From Phanerodontia chrysosporium (lineage: Eukaryota > Basidiomycota > Agaricomycetes > Polyporales > Phanerochaetaceae): a DNA stretch of 54,070 nucleotides. The stretch covers positions 1-54,070 of the forward strand of contig MJGA01000072.1 of the NCBI GenBank assembly GCA_001910725.1, read 5' to 3'. Shown here one piece after another: positions 12,236 through 24,556 of the stretch; within the stretch, counting starts at the first letter, position 1, and each line of letters opens with the position of its first letter. The notes below the pieces were generated by a model that saw only the letters and a program-made list of their open reading frames with translations, did not search any database and was not told the origin of the DNA. The translations under genes and the position numbers were made by a program.

Positions 12236-12239
12236 CCAT

Positions 12240-12660
12240 ATAATCGGACAGTAACACTGGTTTTACGCAGTGTTACCTGCCATGACTGGACCGTTTCCGA
12301 TCGCTGCTCGAGCAGCCATCGGAGATTCAGTCATTTTTTATAAGTTTGATCTCATGCTTGCAGCATACATAACCGATCCCGATTCATGGATTTCCACGTT
12401 CCATAATTTAACACAGGTTGAAATGTGTCGGGGATACCCCTCGTTATTTCGCAAAAATAAAAGTCAAAGCCTGGAGGGTGACCTAAGCCCTAAGGTACCA
12501 GTAAAAAACCAGTATAATCCCAGTTCATGGATTTCCACGTTCCATAATTTAACATAGGTTGGAATGTGTCGGGGATACCCCTCGTTATTTCGCAAAAATA
12601 AAAGTCAAAGCCTGGAGGGTGACCTAAGCCCTAAGGTACCAGTAAAAAACCAGTATAATC
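12240..12660. repeat. Element end with tandemly doubled terminal repeat
   Basis: 12240-12520 matches 31265-31545, the right terminal inverted repeat of the element at 27572-31545, including one type-2 palindrome at about 12297-12322. The last part (from ATTCATGGATTTCC to CCAGTATAAT) is present twice in tandem, period about 144 bp (12383-12516, then to about 12659). The outer edge abuts B2 coding sequence: the final B2 residues and its stop codon lie inside this repeat. Confidence 0.8.
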
Positions 12661-15600
12661 GTTGTCACCGAGGGCTTGGTGGGAGCGAGATTGCCTCTGA
12701 ATGTCTTGCTCGAGTTCGTTGAGGAGCCAAGCAACTGTCTCCTGCTCGAACACGCGCCAAAAGGCGACGCAGAGGTCGAATGCGCGCGTTGCCGATGAGA
12801 CAGTCTTTGATGGATCACTCGCATTGAAAGCGGATCTCGCGCTAAGGATTTTGAGGGAGAAGGTGGCTTGAAAATGCTGGAGGATGATAGACAATCAGTA
12901 TCCATCCAGGAGGAGGTTGAAAGCCATGCGAATTGTACGAGGGGGTAGGAATGTAGTACATGTTACCGACTCCGTCGAGAGGGAGGGTAACCCGACCTCT
13001 GCTCGAGCAGGGATCGGAAACGAAGGGAAGTGCGTGAGGGGAGGGGAAATCCGACCGCTGCTCGAGCAGGGATCGGAAACGAGGGAGGGTGCGTGAGGGG
13101 AGGGGAAATCCGACCGCTGCTCGAGCAGGGATCGGAAACGAGGGAGGGTGCGTGAGGGGAGGGGAAATCCGACCGCTGCTCGAGCAGGGATCGGAAACGG
13201 AGAGGCGTGGGATAGGGAGAGAGAGAGAGAGAGAGGAGAGCCGATCGCTTCTCGAAGAGCGATCGGGAACGAAGGTGTAAGGGGGCGAAAGCAAGGGGAG
13301 AAACCGACCGCTCCTCGAGCAGCGATCGGTGGACACCAGTGGGAAACAATGAACGAGAACACGACGACAGAAATAAAGTGATTGGAGAGAACAGAAGTGC
13401 GATTTCGACGGTGAAGAGCAGAGAACAAAATGTTTACTCACGGCACATAAATCGACGCCATAGTGATAGATCAGACCTGCGCGGGCGGCAGACTTTGGGA
13501 CTATTCCGTTGTCTTCGCAAGGCCAATTGTGGAGGGAAACGTCGACTTTGGGTAGGCCGTTTGGGAAAGTAATGGAGACAATGTCTGGGTTCAGACATGG
13601 CATACCGTCGATGAGCAGGCTTGTGGACAGCCAGAGGGGGTCCATGGTACTTCGAGTCATGACGCGTGCGATGCCGGTATGGCAGTAACTGAGGGCGCAC
13701 TCTAGATTGGCGACAAGGTCGATGAAATGTGATGGAACATGAGTACCGGCGCCCTCGGTCATGGTGCCTTGGTCGTGAAGGTGCTCGAGCAGAGTGGTCA
13801 AGCCCTGAGTTGTCCAGTTGTAAAGCTGGGGGTAGACCTAGCGTACGATTGAGGTCGATGAAGGAACTCTATGAACGATGGTTCGGGAATACGGCAGCAA
13901 AAGGTTGATACTCACCTTGGTGTCGATAGCTGTGAAATGTGGGATAATATCTTCTCTCAGGCTGCCGTGCGACCAGGAGCGGATGAGGGGTGAGACAATT
14001 TCCTTGAAGAATACGCTGAGGGATGTAGCGACGTGAGAAATGGGGGAGAGAAGGGTTGGAGGTGGGGTGAGTATGCGGGCGAGGAACGAGTAGGTGAGAG
14101 GGAACTTACGCGCCGTCGTAATACTTGTCCTCAAGCTTGCACATGTCAAAGTGATAGACAACTTCGATGCGCAACTCTCGAGGCAATTCCGGGGTGTTGA
14201 TCTTCTCTTTGAAGCGTTGATGCGGAAGACCGGCCTTGAACTGATCCTTGATGTTATTGAGGGTCTTGGTCTCGGGAGTGGACGTGACGTAATGGTAGGC
14301 GAGGGAAGCGGTTATTTGACCGCGTTGAACGTCGTGGTGTTTGGCGGTGCGTCTGCTGCGATGCATGGGAAGGGCGTAAATTTGAAGAGCACTGGTAGTA
14401 ATGGGGGACTCGGTGATCTTTTCCTGGTGAGGATGAAGGCTTGCCTGGCTACGGCGCTCGAGCTCGTCGTCATCGCTGGAGTCTCCGAACTCGCCCTCGT
14501 CGACCCAATGAGTGAGTCCGATGGCCCTGTTCAGGTTGCTGACGAAGTTACGATGAGGGCGCGGGAGGACAGTGGCCTGGAGGTGGCCGAGGTGATGGAG
14601 GCAAGCTTGAGGATAGATTGTGTAGAGGCTGGGACGGCCTGAGTTGATTTCGCCGTCGTCATGGGTGTAGGAACGCGATGTGTGCTGGGCGGAGCTGATG
14701 AAAAGGTCGTCGATTCGTTTGAAGTTGACGAGCATGGCAGCGGGGGAAGCAGGGACAGAAACGGTGCGAGGAACGAGGTAGCCGTCAGCGTCGTAGATGT
14801 GAATTTGGTTGTTGTCCTCATCTGCGAGAGGGAGCGCGAGGAGGTCGTCGAGCTCTAGATGTTGGCGAACCTCGGGGTCCCAATGGGTGTACAGCTCTGG
14901 GTGATCTTGGTAGATCTCTTCGTCGGGGATGGCATGGTAGGTGTCGACGAAGTCGGCTCTGAGGGGAGGTGGCGGTTAGAACAGGTGATGGATTGGATGT
15001 ATGGAGGAAAGTGGGAATAGAATGGCGTGTGGGGTGTAGGGGGTGGGGTGTGGGGTGTGGGGTGTGGGGTGTGGTAGTGGAATAACTGACCTGACATCGG
15101 TGGAGAGAGCGAGTGAGAGAAACTTGATGTTCTCGAACTTGTGGAGGGTCCGCCACTCTTGTGCGTAAGCTTTGAGTGTGTCGGGAGCAGTGCTGATGGG
15201 TTTGTTCTGACCGTAGCGAGAGCAGATGACCATAGGCTTGCGCTTTGCGAACCAGTCGCTGACGTTCTCGGGCAGTCTGCGTCGGAAGTCTTCATAGTCG
15301 TTGTTCCAGTGATCATGAAGTTTGACGACAGCATCAAGCTGTAGGGTTCGACCGCCCTCACTGGAGGAAATATTTATGTCAGTGAAATAGTGCTGGAGAT
15401 GGAGGTGAAGAGAGTTCAGGGGAGGGGCTCCCCGATCGCTGTTCGAGCAGCGGTCGGTGAAAGTGGCACGGAGGACGCCACGTTGAAATGAGGTGGGTGA
15501 CTCCGACGGCTGCTCGAGCAGCGATCGGGGCATCGACGACGACGAGGGGTCGAGGGACCGAGAATGAGGGCGGTAACTCCGACCGCTGCTCGAGCAGCGA

Positions 15601-16707
15601 TCGGGGTGTCGGCGACGACGAGGGGTCGAGGGACCGAGTTGCACCGATCGCTGCTCGAAGAGCGATCGGGGTTCGCGATGACTGGGCATGAAGTGGCTGA
15701 CAATGTCAACGTCATCATGAGGCCGCAAGAGCAGCAGGGGGAAAGGGACGACGACAATGGCAAAGACAAAGACAAGGACAATGTACTCACAGGATGTTGG
15801 TTATTTCCTTGAGAGAATCGAAGGAGGGATCGTCCAGGTTCCAATACATCTCATTGCTACAAGTAACGTCTGAGATTCCGCGCTTGCGCATAACGAAAGC
15901 GAGCCAGATGCATGCGTAGTACCAGTGTATATGTGAGAGCCTGGGATCGCCAGAGATGGTGCCCGGAGGTTTGTACTCGATTTGGGGGTCGTCGCGAAAG
16001 AAGTCGTTAGGAGCGAAGACGAGCCAGAGATCCTCGTCGTTTGCGGTGCCGATGTAAAGCATGGAGCCGACGGGGTCGAAGCCGAGCATGGCATGCTTGT
16101 TTGCGAAGAAGCGAGCACGGGTGATGAACAGCTTCCAACACCAATGAAGTCCGGCGATAGTGTTTGGAATAACTGCGCCGAAGCCGGGCTGACGAGGGAC
16201 GCAGAATTTGAAGTCCATGGTGCCAGACGACATATCGAGAGCGATGGAAGCATGGCTCGCGGGGCGGATGTAGTGATCATCGATGACGACCTTGTGGCGT
16301 GAGGTGAGGAGGCGTATCTTGTCAGATACGGTGCCCTTTTTGTAGATGTAACGGAGCTTGGATAGAAGTACTTCTTTGCGACGGGAGTCATGGAAGTCGC
16401 GATCGTCGTGCGAGCGATCGTACAAACGCAAGAAGTTGTTGACGTTGTTCTGAGGGACGGCGTCGTTTGCGAGAAAGGCGAAGGGAGGTGCAGCGAGGTC
16501 GACCTCTACTTCATTGACAGGACGAGAAGAGCTATGAATGAGGAAGTCGATTGGACAGAGTTAGCGATGGATGTCGAAGAGCATAGAGAGGAGAACGTAC
16601 GGATCTGCAAGCATGGCGTCCATTGCGAGCGCCTGCTGGACTTGGGATGAGCGTCGATCAGGAGCGAGTTGCCTGTGGGTCACAGAGGTGGGTTTGACAG
16701 GAGGCAT
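12631..16707 (-). CDS. B2: unrecognised module protein, intact paralogue of A2
   Basis: ATG at 16707 (MPPVKPTSVTH). Exons read as 16707-16601, 16531-15791, 15360-15091, 14958-14110, 14015-13916, 13837-13442 and 12876-12631; total 2709 nt, 902 aa, every phase consistent. Conserved with A2: GTMDF.F.VPR, KHA.LG.D..GSML, GISDVTCS, RYGQNKPI, LSLALSTD, MLVNF and HDVQRGQ.TA. No signal peptide, membrane segment or catalytic motif is obvious. The last few residues (after ALGDND) and the TAG come from an inserted repeat, so the natural C-terminus has probably been replaced. Palindrome arrays sit in introns 2 and 6. It starts 566 bp downstream of the B1 stop on the same strand, as A2 does from A1. Function unknown. 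Confidence 0.82.
12985..13335. repeat. Type-2 palindrome array, six copies, in B2 intron 6
   Basis: Six imperfect copies of the type-2 palindrome (half-arm CCGATCGCTGCTC plus its reverse complement) at about 12991, 13051, 13111, 13170, 13240 and 13306, between the donor at 13441 and acceptor at 12877. The 13051-13196 part is an almost exact 60-bp tandem repeat. A GA dinucleotide run lies at about 13216-13236. The homologous intron of A2 would lie outside the window. Confidence 0.85.
15019..15076. repeat. GGGGTGTG simple repeat in B2 intron 3
   Basis: A short tandem repeat of GGGGTGT-type units inside the intron between 15090 and 14959. It is G-rich on the plus strand (C-rich in the transcript). 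Confidence 0.85.
15428..15672. repeat. Type-2 palindrome array, four copies, in B2 intron 2
   Basis: Four type-2 palindromes at about 15431, 15503, 15577 and 15645, inside the intron between 15790 and 15361. Spacers around the second and third repeat a GACGACGAGGGGTCGAGGGA segment. The intron is at the same coding position and phase as A2 intron 2, which carries four type-1 palindromes. Confidence 0.9.
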
Positions 16708-17272
16708 ATTGTGTTGTGTCGTCTGCGCAAGGAAGAGATGTGCGATTTCAAAGGAGGTGATGAGAGGGAGGAGGGGAGGGGGGGTGCGCGCGGGTGAAAT
16801 GACTTTGGCAAGGATTAAAAACCGGAAAATTGCTGCGCGATAATCCGTTGATGACGGGGAAAAACATGTAAACGGAGCGATATCGATTGATGTGACTCGA
16901 TATGGTTGTAAGCGAGGTGTAAAACGCATTAGTGTGGTGTACCTCATGTCATGGGGGAGGGGAGGGTGGGAACGGAAGAGAGGGAGCGGAGACACAGACC
17001 GGTGCTATATCTAAAGGCCCAGGGAGGACGTTGCGAATTTGTGGGTAGTGGCTAAGGGAATGAAGTGGCTTACCTGAGCGTTGCGGAGACAGCACAAGTG
17101 TTTTGAGGGAGAAAAATGATGAGAAAGCGAGAATGAAATTATACGATAGAAATAGTGCAGTAAAAGTACATGTAATCTATGGACGATGATGACGAACGCG
17201 CGATGTACTCATGGGACATGGAGGGCGGGGGACGGTGACGGTGACGGGCGGGAGTGGAGGGACGAGTGAAGT
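16708..17272. other. Intergenic region between B1 and B2
   Basis: Contains the presumed B2 promoter and B1 3' region. AT-richer than the genes; a G-rich run lies at about 16765-16790. No palindrome of either family and no credible gene. Confidence 0.5.
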
Positions 17273-20200
17273 TTACCGCCTCTGATGCTTGGTACGAGAT
17301 GACGAGGGGCGAAGAGGTTCCATGGTGATCGGGGCGCGCGACGCCCTCTGCCTGGTGGTTGGACCTGGTGGGAAGTCTTCGACAGGCGACGAGCGTGACT
17401 CTTCCTCCTCGTGGTGCATTTCGACGTCGTCATCGTGTGAGGGTTGAGAGGTTTGTGCGAATGCGGGGGAGGTGGGTTGCGTGCGGGAGGGAGTGTGAGG
17501 TGAGGGAGCGGCGGGCGTCGATGATCTGGTGGCAGCGGAGGGGCGATGCGACATGGCGGGGGTGGGGCCTTGTGAGAAGGAGGGGGCCGACGATTGGGGC
17601 AGTTCGTCGAAACGCGCGGCGTCGAGCTCAAGTTCGCGCTGGGCAGCGTACTGGCGGTCGAACTCTTCGGTTGGGGGCGGGACGAACAACTCTTGGCCAT
17701 GGCGAGGGTAGCGTCTGGGCTGTGAGGGCGGAGGGGGATGGAGCGATGACTCGGGTGCGGGAGGTGCGAGGGACGATGAACGGCGAGTGGGCGGAAGGGA
17801 CGACAGACTGGACTCCGAGCTCGTGCGACTGTGGCGGACGACGCCAGGGAATGACGGGGTTGCATCGGTGATCGACGAGGACGGGGGCTGTGACGGGGGC
17901 AACGTGAGCTGTGACGAAGCAGCGATGTCGGCAGGGTTGTCGTATGCGAGCGATTGGTCGGGCTCTGGGGAAGGAGACTGCGAGCCTTCAGGAGCTGATG
18001 GTCTGCCATCGCTATCGGAGCCGCTGCCGCCCTGGTCATGGTCCTGGTGCTCGTCCTCGTCCTCGGTATCGCCGTGGACGTCGGGGTCGTCGTGCTCGTC
18101 ATTGGCATGAGGGTCGAGGAGCACCTCCCTCTCCTCCTCGGAATTGAGCATGTCTACGTCATCTGGTGAATGGAAGCAATTAGTCTACAATACGTGAAGA
18201 CGAGAAGAGTGCAGATTCCCGATGGCTGTTCGAGTAGCGATCGGGGAAACGTTGGTTCTCGACAGAAGATTGAGAACCCGTACGTTATCCGATCGCTGCT
18301 CGAGGAGCAGTCGGGAAAGGAGTACACACTCCGACCGCTGTTCGAGGAGCGATCGGATAAAGCCTACGCAACCCGATCGCTCTTCGAACAGCGGTCGGGA
18401 AAGACGTATGCAACATCCGATCGCTGCTCGAAGAGCAGTCGGGGACGGCGCACACCACCCGATCGCTCTTCGAAGAGCAGTCGGGGATGGCGCACAACAC
18501 CCGATCGCTCTTCGAAGAGCAGTCGGGGAAAGCTGGAAGCACCCGATCGCTCTTCGAACAGCGGTCGGGGCTAGCGTGCAGCACCCGATCGCTGCTCGAG
18601 CAGCGATCGAAGGAGGGGTACATCGAAGCGGGAGAACTCACCAGAGACATTTCGCGCCGCGACCTGCTCCTGTCCCCTTCGACGTGAGAGCCGCTTCTCC
18701 CTGCGCAGCTGGCGTTCCCGTTCTTGAGCCTCAGCCCGACGATGGAGATCGTCTTGCGTAGCTTGAGACGCAGCCGCAGCGTGCATCAGAGCCAACTCCT
18801 TTCCCTTCTTCTTCGCGAGTGCCTCGGCGACGTACTGCCGCAGCTCGGGGTCGTCCGAAAGCTGGTCGTCGGACTCGGAGACTCCCTCGTCAGAGGTGGG
18901 CAGCTCGCTGCTCGAGCCATCGTCAGCGTATTCATCCGAGGAGCCCGAGCCCCAGTCTTCACCGGGCATGGTGTACTGCGCCGTTTTTGACGCAGCTCGC
19001 CGAGGGCGGGGCTTGGGCTTGGAAGGGGAGGTCGACGCAAGATTGGTCGAAGGCTCCTCGGCCTCGTCCATCTCGACGTCTTCGTCCACGGCCGAGACCT
19101 CACCCTCGTCGTGGCGGGCCTTCTTCTTCACAGGTGACCGAACCACGGAACCACTCCTCGCCAACCTCGTTGAGGGGGTCTCGCCGGTGGAGCCGCTCTG
19201 CGGCGAAGACGTCACGTTGTGTTTCCGCTTCCTGGGCGTCGAGGGAGCTGCTTCCGGAGACGTCGTTGCCGCAACTTCCTGAGCTGAGGGTGGGGTATAC
19301 GTGCGCTTTTGACCGACATAGACCTCGAACGACTTGGGTACGATGACGAGCTCGTCGTTGTCGATCTCGATCGCGTCCGAAGTCGCGCCCTTGCCAGCCG
19401 AGCCTGATCCCGAGTTGGCCGGAGGCGTCCTCGTCAACGGAACGCGAGGTGGGCCATCTGGATCGAAGGAGGTCAGCGCGTTGAGGTTCCAGGGTGATGC
19501 CTTGTCGTAGTCAACCACGGTTCGAATCCCTTCGGTCGGCAGCGGATACATGTTCCAGTACTTCGACGGGTCGAAGTACCGTTCCTCCTCGAGCCTCTTC
19601 TCGAGGACTTCGCGCGTCTCCCTCTCCGGGTGCTGGTTCCGCAACTGGAGCCTGATCTTCTCGATCTCGTACTTGTGCTGCATGTTACCCATGAGTGCCT
19701 GTACGAAGGGTGAGCAAGTAACGCGGCGAGACGGCTTCAGGATTCTCACCGTGAGGAATCCTTGCGCAGCGAAGAAGACGGACTGTGAGACGGACCCAGG
19801 CATGACCTGAGAGGTCTCGGGGTTGAATGCCGACGCAGATGCGAGCCCAAGGGCCTTGAGAATGGGCGCGAGGACCTTCTGCTTCTCGCTGGCGATCGTC
19901 GCGCGGCGGACAAGCCAGAACTTCGTGTCGCTTGCGGATGGGGCGCACCAATCGTAATCGGCGTCGTTCAAAGTGACGCGGTATCCGTCTGGCCACTGCC
20001 ATTCGCGCTGACTGACGAGAAGGAGCTGGTCGCGTGTGAGGGATGGGCGGCAGTACTTGTCGAGCACGTCCTGGAGGATGTCGCGGGTCTTGCGGAAAAC
20101 GATCATGTCCTTGATTTTTGAGAGCACGACCGTCCAGTATGCGTATTCGAAGTGCAGGGCGATGAGAAGGTCACGGACGATGACGCGCGTTGAGTTGCTG

Positions 20201-23200
20201 CCGATGGCGGGATAGTTGTAGTGAATGCGCAGCAGCCACTGCGCGGGGATGGATGAGGGAACGTTTTCGCGGAGGTGGGAGTCTTTCCAACGACGCTCTG
20301 TCGTCTTGCCTACGACGAATGAGTCGATGATGGGCTTGCAGAACTGGAGGTCGTCGACGATATTCTGAACTACCTCGAGGAGGGGGAAGTTAGTCGGGTT
20401 CAGCCATTCGCGGTAGGGAGAAATGTCGACGAAACCGGAGTCGGCAACGGGAGCGGGGTCCTTGTCCTTGTCCTTGCCCTTGCCCTTGCCCTTGCCCGTG
20501 CCCTTGCTTTTTCCGGCCTTGACTTCCTTGCCCTTGCCCTTGGCCTTGCCCTTGCCCTTGCCCTTGACGCCCTTGCTGACGTCTGTCTCGACGGGTTCAT
20601 CCAAGACTGTCGCACGTGCCTTGCCCTTCGCACGCGAGGTGGACGGCCTCGGCCCCCTGGTCGCAGTGGTCTTTTTGGGCCTGGATTTGAGCGCGGACTT
20701 CTTCTGCTTCTGCTTGTGGGCGGGCTCCTCGTCGCTGTCGTCGTCGTCTTCATCCATGTCGTTCTCGTCCTTCTCGGTGGTATCGTGTTCGTCCAGCGCA
20801 TCGTCATCGTCGTTCTCGTCGTCGCGGTCGTCGTCACCCTCGTTGTCGTTGTCGTTGTCGTTGTCGTCGTCGCCGTCGTCGTTGTCATCGTCGCTGGGAT
20901 CGATCTCGTCGCCGTCGTCGAAGTCCTCGCCGTTGTCGGCTACGATGGCATCTGTGCCAGGGACGTAGTCGGCATCCGGGTCGACGACGTCTTTGTCGGG
21001 AACGATTCCGAGATCTTCTACCTTCGAGGCGCCTCGTTTGTTGATGCCGAAGAGAGTTTTGATAGCCTTCATATATTTCTGGTTCTGGAGGGAGGTATCG
21101 GCGCGACGGCGGGCGTACAACTGTTTGGCTTCGTTGAGGTCGATGTGGGGGCTGAGAGTCCAACGATCCATGAGGACATTGACCTGGACCTTCCTGTCGA
21201 CGAGACGCGGTGGCATCTTGTCTGCCAAGAAGGTGAGCTCGTACAAGGTGACGGGGCAGGCGTTGAATAGCGTCCAGAGTAGCTGGGAACATGAAGTGAG
21301 CCGTTGTACGGTATGACGGATTATGTACAAACCTCTTTCCGAGCGCGTTCGTCTGACCCAAACTCGATGCCGCTATTGGGATTCATGAGCGCGCGTCGGG
21401 CAGCATCCGAGACATCGCGGGCGACGAGAGGTGAGCTGTTGGACTTCCTGACGAGGGTGGGGATACTGGGGTCAATCATCGAACACGCCTGTGGGACATT
21501 GATTAGTGTTGGGTCGAGGTAGACTGAGGATTGTGCATAGTAAGTGAGCTCCCCGACCGCTCCTCGAGGAGCGGTCGGGGCGAGGTGTAGGTGCGCGAGG
21601 AGCTGTCGGGGAACGAGTACGCATGCCTCGCCCCGACCGCTGTTCGAGGAGCGGTCGGGGAACGAGTACGCATGCCTCGCCCCGACCGCTGCTCGAGGAG
21701 CGGTCGGGGAACGAGCACCTGCACCTCGCCCCGACCGCTGCTCGAAGAGCGGTCGGGGAACGAGCACATGTGCCTCCCCCGACCGCTGCTCGAAGAGCGG
21801 TCGGGGAACGAGCACCTGCCCCTCGCCCCGACCGCTGCTCGAAGAGCGGTCGGGGACCGAGCACCTGTGCCTCGCCCCGACCGCTGCTCGAGGAGCGGTC
21901 GGGGAAATACAATGTGTGGTGAACGTGGATACGAAGTGTCGAGCAGTACTCACCATCGCGATACCGCTTTGGCTCAGATCGAGCCGACGCATCAAGTCCT
22001 GGATGAAGCTGTACGACGGCAGAGGCATACGCGGCACGTAGCTTTCGGGAAACCCAGCCAGCGTCGTGAAGACGTGAACCTTCGCCGCGACCTGTCGCCA
22101 CAAAGCCTTCTGCGACTCCGAGTATCGCGTTTCCTTCTTGCCGAACCTCTCGACCACCTTCTCGATCTTGTCCAACAGCGTGTTCCGGTAGTGATCCATC
22201 GCCTTCATCACCATCTTCTCCTCGCCCAGCGATTGACTTCCATCCGCCGTCAGCGCCATGATCGCGTCGCTCGGCTCGCCGTCCGATGTACGAGGGAACG
22301 CCTCCAGGTACGCCTCGTCGATCACCGGCAGCAGGTCCTCGAGGATGTCGTACGACGGCTTCTGGCGAGGGTTCCCCAGGTACCGCAGCCAGCATCCACG
22401 CTGCTCCTCCTCATTCTGCTTCAACGCCTTCTCGTCCAGCGTGTCGCTCTTCTCGACGAGGCTCTGCACCCACGTCCTCACCTCCTGCTGCGAGCCGCAC
22501 TCCGCCACCATTCGCCCCATAGCGTCCATCCGCTCCCATAGCGTGTCGACTATTTCCGATGTAATCTGCCCGCACAAATACATTATCTCAGTTCGTTCGC
22601 ACGAAAAGAAAAAATTCCCAAACTCACCGCTCCAGACGTTCCAAGCAGATGCGCGAACAACTCCGGGACCTTCCACAGCGGATGCCGAGCCAGCGCACGG
22701 CGTCCACGCACCACACGGATCAAGAACGCGACCGCATGCTCGCAACGTACCAGGCCTATGACAGGGCCCGGTTTATTGCCAGCCCTGTCGTTCGCCTTCT
22801 GCTTCAGCGTGTCCATGACGCCCCGCGCCTTCGTGTTCCTCTCCTTCATTGCGGCCTCCGTCTCCTTCACCCGCGCTGCTTCAGCTGCCGCGACTGCCTC
22901 GTTCGCAGCAGTCTTCGCCTCCGAAGCCTCGACCTTCGCCGCCGCGAGCTCCTGCTTCAACGCCGACACGTCTTGCCTCGCCTTCGACGCGGCCTTGATC
23001 TTCGCCTCGAGTGTCTTCACCTCCTCCATCGCAAGCCGCGCCCTCTCCTTGAGCCGATTGCTTTCTTGGACTGCGTGCGGCACACCCTCCAGTTCGCTTG
23101 CCGCTGTAGCCATCGCCGCCGCCGCCGCCGCCTCGCCGTCCTCGCCTTCGCCGTAGATGTAGCGGTCCCGCATCTGCGCCACCTGTACCATCAGCATGTC

Positions 23201-24312
23201 CAAGAACTCCTCGTTCGATTCCACATATTTGGGGTCCGCCTCGTTCCTTGCCATAGCGTACAAATCGTCCATAGCCAATAAATCTGTTGCGCACAATTTT
23301 CAGCTCCCTCGAGACGCGTTCCACTCGAGCCTCGCACTCACCAGCGTCATACAAAGCCACAGTCCAGAGACCGCCATCCTTCCGGATCCTCTCCCACTTC
23401 GCCATCGACATGAGCAGTTTGTCTCTCTCCTCCTCCAGGAAGATCTTGCGCCGTGCCGACGGCTGCTCCGTGCCGATCTTCTCGCTCGCGAGGTCTTCTT
23501 TCAAGGCCTGGTCCTGAAGCGTCCCCAGATCGGCCTCGATCGTCGCGTAGCGTTGCATCGCCGCCGCGATCTGCGTCTCCGCAGTTTTCAGAACCGCACG
23601 CAGCGCCGCTTGACGGTGCTGTCCGCCACAAGAGGGCAACATCTTGACGTCCTCCTTGACGAGCGACTCGACCGTCGGCCACTCTTCTTCGCTTGCCTCT
23701 GAGATCGACAGCTCGCGCAGTCGGTCGAGGTCCCGGCACTTGCTCAGCCGCTCGACCGCGTCGGGCTTCAGCTGCGTCTTGACGTGGACCGGAATCAGAA
23801 TCACCGACGTCGCGTCGCAGCGCCGGATGCCAGCCTCGATCATGCCGTTCTTCAGATTCTGCGTAGCCTGCTTCAGGAGCGCGCGCGTGTTGTAGATACC
23901 GTGTTCGAGCTCGACCAACGCGCCTTCTGACAAGTTCATCCGCGCATGTCCGAGCAGTGCCTTCTTCGCCGCCTTGGACAACTGCTGCAGCCGCTCTGTG
24001 TGCGTCCTCTCCAGCTCGCTTGTCTTTTTCTGGATCTCCGCGTCAACCTTTTGCTTCTGTTCATCACGTCAGCACTTCATTTTACCCTGCAGGGAACTCC
24101 CAACAGGAGTTCCCATGACGTATCAAGCGCACCGTAGTTTCGTCGATCGTCACGTTCTTGCCTTTTCCCTTCCCTTTTCCTTTGCCTTCCGATCCTCCAG
24201 GGCGATCTCCCGCCACGTTGCTGCCGCGCCCTGTCGCCGACGACCCGGCCTCAGGTGCAGCTGCGAGAGACGACCTCGCCTTCCGTGTACCAGATTTCGT
24301 TTTTTCAGACAT
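17273..24312 (-). CDS. B1: 1949-aa protein with ParB/DGQHR-like motif, intact paralogue of A1
   Basis: ATG at 24312 (MSEKTKSGT). Exons read as 24312-24133, 24056-23342, 23283-22628, 22565-21954, 21488-21333, 21282-18642 and 18162-17273; total 5850 nt, exactly 1950 codons. Exon 1 has a GKGKGKGK stretch. Exon 2 has TQLKPDAVERL and SCGGQHRQAALRA, then LWTVALYDA. Exon 3 is a long coiled-coil-like Glu/Ala/Lys region. Exon 6 has ENDD-type acidic runs, KGKGKGKAKGKGK repeats and a folded-looking block (SPYREWLNPTNFPLLE, QWLLRIHYNYPAI). The C-terminus is Ser/Pro-rich and ends SRTKHQRR. Composition suggests a nuclear protein. Introns 4 and 6 contain type-2 palindrome arrays, and another array lies upstream. 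The GQHR motif is seen; a ParB-like fold and DNA or nucleotide binding are inferred. Confidence 0.83.
18215..18612. repeat. Type-2 palindrome array, nine copies, in B1 intron 6
   Basis: Nine copies between the donor at 18641 and acceptor at 18163, at about 18219, 18288, 18331, 18372, 18418, 18459, 18501, 18543 and 18583. Spacing is tight and nearly regular (about 42 bp). Arms vary: several have GATCGCT on one side and AGCAGTC on the other, so this is the least symmetric array; the copy at 18583 is perfect. The corresponding intron of A1 carries type-1 palindromes. Confidence 0.9.
21548..21905. repeat. Type-2 palindrome array, seven copies plus a half copy, in B1 intron 4
   Basis: Seven copies at about 21551, 21632, 21680, 21730, 21777, 21826 and 21876 plus a partial copy near 21597, in the intron between 21953 and 21489, with about 48-bp spacing. 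Here both arms differ from the usual type 2: CCCCGACCGCT on the left and AGCGGTCGGGG on the right, so the changes preserve pairing. Spacers are repeats of AACGAGCAC.TG..CCTCG. Confidence 0.9.
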
Positions 24313-24556
24313 GTTTCCTAGGGCGACCTTCCCTGTCAGACTTGCTCTGCACCCTAATGACAATGTCCCACTTACTGTTGTTGTTGCTGTTGCTGTTGCT
24401 GTTGCTGTTGTTCGCGAGTTTCTCGACCGAGTGGTGGTTGAGTGAGTAAAAAACGCCTCGATCAGCATGCGATCGATTGCACGCCGTCCAGATTTGGAAT
24501 TAACACAACTAATTAATTTATTTGATAAGGCTCAATGTGGACATAACTTTTTGTGT

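Noticed and set aside
20423..21270. Plus-strand frames rich in Ser, Leu and Val opposite B1 exon 6
   Set aside because: Antisense shadows of the KG-repeat and acidic coding region.
18222..21922. Repeated peptide strings such as RSLLEQRSG, DRCSSSDR and TAARAAIG
   Set aside because: Translations of the type-2 palindrome inside introns; no independent coding evidence.
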